64,000 nucleotides of DNA from Laguncularia racemosa (lineage: Eukaryota; Streptophyta; Magnoliopsida; Myrtales; Combretaceae). The stretch is from assembly GCA_037954665.1 (NCBI GenBank), contig JBBMOL010000058.1, positions 4,045,323 to 4,109,322 of the forward strand, written 5' to 3'. The position numbers and the translations under genes are program-made. Below the pieces are notes generated by a model. That model made no database searches. It was not told the origin of the DNA and saw only the letters and a program-made list of their open reading frames with translations. Below are positions 57,989 through 64,000 of this stretch, in pieces (positions within the stretch are counted from its first letter, which is position 1; each line of letters starts with the position of its first letter).

Positions 57989-58989
57989 AATTGTGGATTT
58001 GATTTGTTGAAGTACAAATATAGTCCAGAATAATGTAGTATACTCCCTTCACTACAACCACACTTCACTCGCCACACAATAATCAAATCACCTACAAAAG
58101 TAAACACAAAACTCTACTTAACTTTACACACTATGACAACATACACACTTACACACCCATGGTGCAATCAAGCAACCAATGCATCACACTTTCTCCCACA
58201 CTTCAATTATGGCAACAACAAGTTGAAGCAGTAATTAAACACTTCCTAAATAGCAAGTTAATGAATTTAACTAAGCAAGTGTTCAAGCATCAATTCATAA
58301 TAACTTCCACACTTTAATGTTTGTTTTGAAATTCAAATTTTAACCACTAAGATTCCCTTTTTAATCACGACACAAACACACACCTCCACTTCACATGCAG
58401 CACCTTTTCACCACTACACACACAACACAATCACGGTGTAAATTTCAAACACAACCTCACTTACACTTCACGTGCAACACTTCCTCAATCTACCAAAACA
58501 CTCACTTCACCACACCCATGGCAACAAATTCAAATACCACTCTGAAAGTAACCTTCCCACAAATGGTAAGAAGCAAATTCACATTCAAATAACATTCAAT
58601 CAATTATTACACAATAACTTCTTCAACTTAATAAATGTGTTTGAATTTCAAATAACTTCTTAATCTCCACGCAATGCAAATCTGGAAATTGCAAATGTCA
58701 ATCCTCAAATTTTCGAAAAAAATCAATAAGCAATTCACTCTTCCTTGTCTCAATGGATATAGCTTCAATTCCGAACAAACATAAAGGAACACTCCTCCTT
58801 CCCTTACAACAAGTTCAAGAAAACAAATGCTACTACAAGCACTCCACGTCCACTTCAACAACAACAATTAAAATGCAACATAAACCACAATCAACTGCAA
58901 TTTCACTTCAATTATTTCGAATCAAGAAATCAACTTCAAGAACCCTAATTGTCAAATGAAGATCACGCAATTCCCTTTCTCAAAACCTT
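57989..58989 (-). other. long leader of the gag-protease element
   Basis: 1 kb, A/C-rich on the plus strand (T/G-rich sense), no conserved frame. The size is large relative to the 1.6 kb coding part. Confidence 0.6.
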
Positions 58990-59000
58990 GCTCTGATACA
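58990..59000 (-). other. primer binding site, Met-tRNA type
   Basis: GCTCTGATACA on the plus strand; sense TGTATCAGAGC, one change from TGGTATCAGAGC by loss of a G. It lies 6 bases from the LTR edge. Confidence 0.75.
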
Positions 59001-59006
59001 AAAATA

Positions 59007-59846
59007 TGATGTGCCTTGATTCCAAATTCAAGCACACAATATAGTTGATGATTCAATTACACAATTAATACTCTAAAATGGTGTGATGAACTTGATTCCA
59101 ATTAAGAAAAATACCAAACAGAACTATAAACAAATAAGTATGTGATTTTCAATGGAAAATCACGCAATTGCACTAGGAAGCAATTTCAAAATTGAAATGA
59201 CCAAATCTGAAAATTACAACCTAAATCACTTGAATGAACAAGTAACCACAAATTATACCTAGATATGACTCACTAAACACAATTTGTTGACAATAAAAGC
59301 AAGATTGATGTGACTCATAACCTCCTCTTGTTGGTTCTTGCCATAATTTCACAAGAAATTGATAAGAGATCTTTGATTTGCAAAGATCACCCTCACAGCA
59401 CAAAGTGTTTGTATTTTTCAAAAATATCAAAAGCTCCATAAAAACCTTAGTTAGCAAGTATTTATACTTGCTCCTATTAGGGTAAAAATAAACAAAAAAT
59501 TACAAAGATGCCACTTAAGTGGCCGGTTCCGAAATCACAATTACAAGTGCAAAAATAAAATGGTCGGTTCTCATAAGCAACAATTACAAATACACATGGT
59601 CTTCTAGTGGTTGGTTCTTCACTTCAATTGAACAATTTGTGGACCATTGGAGGTGACTCCAAAAATGTCTTGCAAGTTGATCCTTAATGCATATTATTTA
59701 GCCATCCTATAAAATCGATAAATGTACCTGCTAATAATGCAAAATAAAACATTATTAGATAAAAATGTGACAATATGTGGATGTCTAGGCTCATGCATCC
59801 AAGTCAGGTTTCCCCACAGTTGGAATTGCAGGGTGGATTCCCATCA
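59007..59846 (-). repeat. 5' LTR of the gag-protease element
   Basis: 840 bp, same length as the other copy; starts TGATGTGCCTTGATT and ends CCCATCA. Intact TG...CA. Confidence 0.92.
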
Positions 59847-60365
59847 CTATAGGCCACACACCCATGTACACTTAACCACTTGAACAATATCTTACCCAGA
59901 TCATTTCCAAGCATGACTCCACTAGGGACAACGTCACACAAGGATCATTGGGGTGCTCCTTAGGCGTTCAAGTACATCCTAGGTGTGTAGGTTTAGAGCT
60001 TAAACATGACTTTAATTCTGATGGAAAAGACAATTTCCAAATACGTCAAGTAATTTAACCTAAAACATTCCCCTAACCAACAAGTAAACCCATTAACCAA
60101 CTCTTACTGTCTAATGTGTTTAAGCTCCACTCTAAGCAACTACAAGACCTTCATTATACCCCATCTGCATGTGTAGTCTAGACCTCTTAGACTTCTTATT
60201 TTCTTCTCTACAAATTCCACAAAAACACTCTCCAAAAAGAAGCTAAACCATAACCACAAATCGACCCCATCCAACTACCTTCCACGTCACCACTGCCAAA
60301 GGAAAACACCACTTAACAACCACCACATTTCTCCCAACTCCAGCAGCCTTCTAGGCCACTTAGGA
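59847..60365 (-). repeat. Tekay-like LTR, right part
   Basis: Resumes with CTATAGGCCACACACCCATG and includes CTCCACTAGGGACAACGTC, shared with the 8.7 kb Tekay LTR (CTCCTCTAGGGACAACGTG at 45717). Its far end is not fixed; Athila sequence begins near 60366. Confidence 0.6.
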
Positions 60366-61734
60366 TGAAATTTAAGGAGCCAATTGTACAAATTGCTTGA
60401 AGGTGTGAACAAGGTCCACACCTTTAATACAAATTGTACTAAAGGCACAAATTGGGTGTGCACCTTTAGTTTTGCAAATTTTGGAAAAAAAGAAGTCGCG
60501 AATAAGGTTTACACCTTCGAAACCTATTTTTGGAATAATTATTACAGGTACAATATTTTGGAAATTTTTTTAGAAAATCACAATATTTAAGAGTATTCCC
60601 CAAATAGAGGGAATGAGAGGGAAAAAAATGGAAAAGAAGAAGAGAGAAGAAGAAGACGAGATAGAGGGACGGAGAGATGATGAATGGAAAAGAAGAAGGA
60701 AGACAACAAGACGAAGAGAAGATCAAGTGAGACAAGGAGAAAGGAAGAAGAAAAAAAAGAGGGAGGAACAATGAAGTTAACAATTTGTATTTGAGAATTC
60801 AATTGTGTTTATCTTTTTTTGGGTGATTCTTTACACACTACAAATTAAAAAATTTTAATTCTTTAATAGATTCTTCAATTGATTATTTTATGAATTGTTT
60901 CTATTTGTTGGTGTGTTTTATTGATGTAATCATGTGCTAAATTCTTTTGTGTGGGAAATTGATAAACCCTATTTATTATGTCCTATTTGTTACTCTGTTA
61001 TAATATAATTAGATATTTGGATTATTCTTATTATGAATCTTAATGCTATAATTATATGTTTAGATCTCAAAACATATGAGTATGAAATGTTCTATTAAAC
61101 TAGAGAAGAATTTAGGACTAGTCAATATTCTTATTTAATTAAGTTAGTTTAATTAGAAGATTTACTATCTATAATTGAATTAAATTTGCAATTAGGGCTT
61201 AATGCAGTATTTTAATTAATTTATAATTAAAGGAATTTAGGAGAAGTTAATTAAGACACTAGTCAATTACAATTTGAAAGAGGAGTAGTTATGAATTTGA
61301 ATCCATGTTAATTGGGCTAGAGGAATCTAGGAAATTAAACTGGTTGATTGATAATTTAAGGACTTTAGGGCTCAAAAGAGAAATAAAGGACTTTAGCAAA
61401 TTCACAAGAATTGCTAAGTTGCTAAATATAATTATAATTTATTTACAATACGATTAGTATATTAGGTAGATTCAATTTTCCTACCTATTTATTGATTGAA
61501 TATAAAAAGTTTTATTTTAGTAATTGTTTCAATTTTATTGTTAGTTTTAGTTAGCATTAGTATATTCTTTTCTTTTATTTTAGAAATTTTTCATGTGCTT
61601 AGATAATAATAGAATTGATATTGGTTTGGTAATTAATTTAATCCTCACGGGAATGACAACCTTACTCTTTCTATATTACTTGATCGACCTAGTATACTTG
61701 CTAGTATTCGCATTTATAAAATTTTCACGCATCA
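60366..61734 (+). repeat. 5' LTR of the Athila element (left edge approximate)
   Basis: Ends ACGCATCA six bases before the primer site. A purine-rich tract at 60600-60775 and a long AT-rich tail are typical for Athila LTRs. The start is placed at TGAAATTTAAGG (60366) but there is no second copy in the window to confirm it. Confidence 0.65.
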
Positions 61735-61740
61735 AGTTTT

Positions 61741-61753
61741 TGGTGTTGTTGCC
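61741..61753 (+). other. primer binding site, Asp-tRNA type (mutated)
   Basis: TGGTGTTGTTGCC followed by AAGGATTG. The usual Athila string is TGGCGCCGTTGCCGGGGATTG; the changes are C-to-T and G-to-A transitions. Confidence 0.7.
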
Positions 61754-63230
61754 AAGGATTGAAATTAATATTAAACTGCTTTGATTCTATTATTAGTCTA
61801 AGAAAAATTGAAAAAAAAAATCTTTTGGTTATTTTATTTGTTTTCTTGCTTTAATTTTAGTCATAGTTATTTTAGTTTCTTTTTAGATTTAATTTACTGC
61901 ATTTGTTTCTATTTTCTCTTATAGGTGGTTGATGCGAGAAAGTAGAAGCTTGGAACTTATGCCATTTAATCAAGTGATGGAGTGTACCTTCCATCAGTTA
62001 CTAAGGGAGAATAGAAATCAAGTAGAGTTAAAGAATACTGAAATGGTAGGGGAAAATAATCAATTGGCAAAGAATGGTAAAGCTTTATGAGAATATGTAA
62101 TGCCTACAATTAGAGGTTCTAGATTAGGAGACCAACCATTAAGGCCAATAATTTTGAGCTTAAACTCACACTCATTTAGATGGTTTAAGCAAATCAATTT
62201 CAAGGTTTACCACATGAGGATCCTAGTGAGCATATAGTAGTGTTCCTCTAAATTTGTGATACTTTCAAGAATAATTGAGTGTTGGATGATGCAATTAAAC
62301 TGAAACTTTTTCCTTTTTCTCTACGTGATAAAGCAAGAAGCTGGTTGAATTCAATGCCACAGAAGTTGATAACCACTTGGAGCCAACTCTTTAAAAAGTT
62401 TCTTTCAAGGTTCTTTCCACCTGCACAGACTGCAAAACTTAAAAATGACATCACAAATTTTGTTCAGATTGAGGGGGAATCACTTTATGATTCCTAGGAA
62501 AGGTATAACAAAGCACTTAGGAAATGTCTATACACAAGCTACCCAGTTGGCTCATATTTCAAACGTTCTATAATGGTTTGGGAACTACATCTAGATCAAT
62601 GGTAGATGCTACAATTGGAGGTACATTAATGAGCAAGTCATGTGAGCAATCATATGAATTGATTGAAGATCTAGCCTTAAATGCATATAGCTGGTAAAAC
62701 GAAAGGGCAAGACCTAAACCTGCAATAGTGAATCAAATGGGCTCAATTTCCAATTTGGCTACTCAAGTTGCTCAACTCACTACATAAGAAAGTAAACTCA
62801 CTATATCTAATTCTTTTAGTGCTAATTTAATTATTTCTTGTGAGCTATGTGCAGGTCTACATGCTATTAATGAGTGCTCAATAGAAAACTCGTTTGTATG
62901 AACATCATCAAGTGGTGCTCCCAAGCAAGTTAGTTTTGTCAATAATTTTAAGAGGAATAATCAAGGACCTTACTCGAGCACATATAATCTTGGTTGGCAA
63001 AATCATCTAAACTTTTCATGGAGAAATGAGAATAATGTTTTAAGACCACCAACTGGATTACAAAATCAAACACCAAGTCAAAATACACCACCTCAACTAA
63101 AGTAATCAAATATAGAGGAGCTTATGCCTCTATTCAAAAATTTGGAAGCACAAAGCACAATTGGGTCAGATGTCACAATAGTTGAGCAATAGGCCATTAG
63201 GCTCTTTACCAAGTAAACCTGAAATGAATC
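61754..63230 (+). pseudogene. leader and gag of the Athila element
   Basis: The clearest part is 62279-62497: LDDAIKLKLFPFSLRDKARS, WLNSMPQKLITTWSQL, FKKFLSRFFPPAQTAK and FVQIEGESLYDS, the Athila Gag core. QFQGLPHEDPSEHIVVFL lies just upstream (62205-62250). Downstream text (ERYNKALRKC) continues after a stop, then frameshifts. The rest up to 63230 contains Gln/Asn-rich Gag tail. Confidence 0.8.
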
Positions 63231-64000
63231 CGAAGAGTGTGAATGCGATAATGCTTGGGAATGGTAGGGAAGTGGGAGAATCAGGTGAGAAAGAGTAAAA
63301 GCATGGGAAAGAGATAGAAAAGAAAGATCAAGTGAAGCAAAAATTGGAGCAATTAGAGCCTAAGCTACCTAAGGAGAAACTATATGTTCCTCTAGTTCCA
63401 TTTCCTAGGAGACCGAAGCGACAAAAATTAGATACTCAATTTGCCAAATTTCTTGATGTTTTTAAAAAGCTTCAGATCAACATCCCATTCACTGAAGCAC
63501 TATAGAGCATGCCATCTTATGTAAAATTCATGAAGGAGTTGCTTACTATGAAGAGGAATATTGATGATGCAAAGCCTGCGATACTTGCAGGGGAGTGCTC
63601 AATTATATTACAAAATGATCTATCTCATCTTCCTTAAAAATAGAGAGATCGAGGGAATTTCATTGTTCCATGCACCATTGGAAATTTTCATTTTGATAAG
63701 GTACTTATTGATTTTGGTGCTAATATTAATTTGATGCCTTCATCTGTTTTCAGGAAACTAGGATTTGGAGAATGTAAGAAGACATATGTCACTTGCAGCT
63801 TGCCAATCGAAGCATCAAATATCCAAAAGGTATTGGAGATAACATTTTAGTGAAGGTAGAAAAATTCATATTTCTAGTTGACTTTATAGTCTTGGAAATA
63901 GAAGAGGATAAGGAAGTTCCTATAATACTAGGCAGACCATTCCTAACAACAGGTAAGGCATTAATTGATGTAAAACAAGGTAAGCTCACTTTAAGAGTAA
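63231..64000 (+). pseudogene. protease of the Athila element, running off the window
   Basis: Plus-strand text with several stops: YVPLVPFPRRPKRQKLDTQF, FAKFLDVFKKLQINIPF, MPSYVKFMKELLTMKRN, then CTIGNFHFDK. The active site reads DFGANINLMP (63710-63740), from the usual DLGASINLMP. FLVDFIVLEIEEDKEVPIIL and GRPFLTTGKALIDVKQGKL close the domain at the window end. Confidence 0.82.

Larger units (their letters stand above)
55296..59846 (-). mobile_element. non-autonomous LTR element with only gag and protease
   Basis: Two LTRs of 840 bp each (55296-56135 and 59007-59846) flank a 2.87 kb body. Reading on the minus strand: Met-tRNA primer site (58990-59000), 1 kb leader, gag, protease, then only about 220 bp before the 3' LTR. 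No RT, RNase H or integrase text is found. It lies in a Tekay-like LTR; the flanking five bases are CTACG and CTATA, an imperfect duplication that fits an original CTATG. This matches the layout of LTR elements with a Gag domain only (TR-GAG type), or a deletion derivative of a CRM relative. Replication would need enzymes supplied by another element. Confidence 0.85.
60366..64000 (+). mobile_element. Athila-clade Ty3/gypsy element, right end cut by window
   Basis: Plus-strand LTR (about 60366-61734), Asp-tRNA-type primer site, gag and protease, running off the window before RT. Gag and protease wording is diagnostic of Athila (LFPFSLRDKARSWLNS, RFFPPAQTAKLKNDI, LGRPFLTTGKALIDVKQGKL). The left edge is uncertain. 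Confidence 0.85.

Noticed and set aside
58395..58959. Thr/His/Gln-rich plus-strand frames
   Set aside because: They lie in the A/C-rich leader of the gag-protease element on the wrong strand and show no conservation.
60466..60802. Minus-strand frames rich in Leu, Phe and Ser that look like membrane proteins
   Set aside because: They are the complement of the purine-rich tract in the Athila LTR; composition explains them.

Overview
This window looks like repeat-dense nuclear DNA of a flowering plant, probably pericentromeric or centromeric heterochromatin. I recognise no intact host gene. Nearly all of it is LTR retrotransposon sequence: Ty3/gypsy clades CRM, Tekay, Tat and Athila, a Reina/Galadriel-like element, and minor Ty1/copia pieces. 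Initiator-Met-tRNA-type primer sites, chromodomains and CRM-type Gag identify a plant. Calling it a eudicot is only a guess. All coding regions carry stops or frameshifts, so nothing here appears able to move alone.

Layout. 1-6326: CRM element, minus strand, 3' LTR cut by the window edge. 6327-7857: AT-rich sequence, perhaps an old LTR. 7858-14100: decayed minus-strand chromovirus split by two LTR-like inserts. 14101-15426: unassigned. 15427-37117: Tat-clade element, minus strand, with an extra spliced-looking gene on the opposite strand (about 16470-19330). A complete Tekay element (22116-33517, duplication TGGAC) is nested in its pol. 37118-38074 and 46800-47756: low-copy-looking sequence with a possible host gene, split by another complete Tekay element (38075-46799, duplication GCATG). 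47757-48976: SIRE-like copia LTR. 49250-49870: copia integrase remnant. 50560-51480: CRM-like integrase remnant. 51481-53727: second CRM element, plus strand, cut off in gag. 53728-54657: Athila remnant. 54658-60360: Tekay-like LTR split by a gag-protease-only element with its own LTRs (55296-59846). About 60366-64000: Athila element, plus strand, running off the window.

How the parts relate. The intact duplications give relative order: each inner element is younger than its host. The 11.4 kb Tekay element is younger than the Tat element, the 8.7 kb Tekay element landed in a possible gene, and the gag-protease element is younger than the LTR it splits. The most notable features are the antisense gene of the Tat element, the element that keeps only Gag and protease, and the CRM pol frame that reads through its polypurine tract into the 3' LTR. 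All family names rest on motif recognition by eye; no database search was run.
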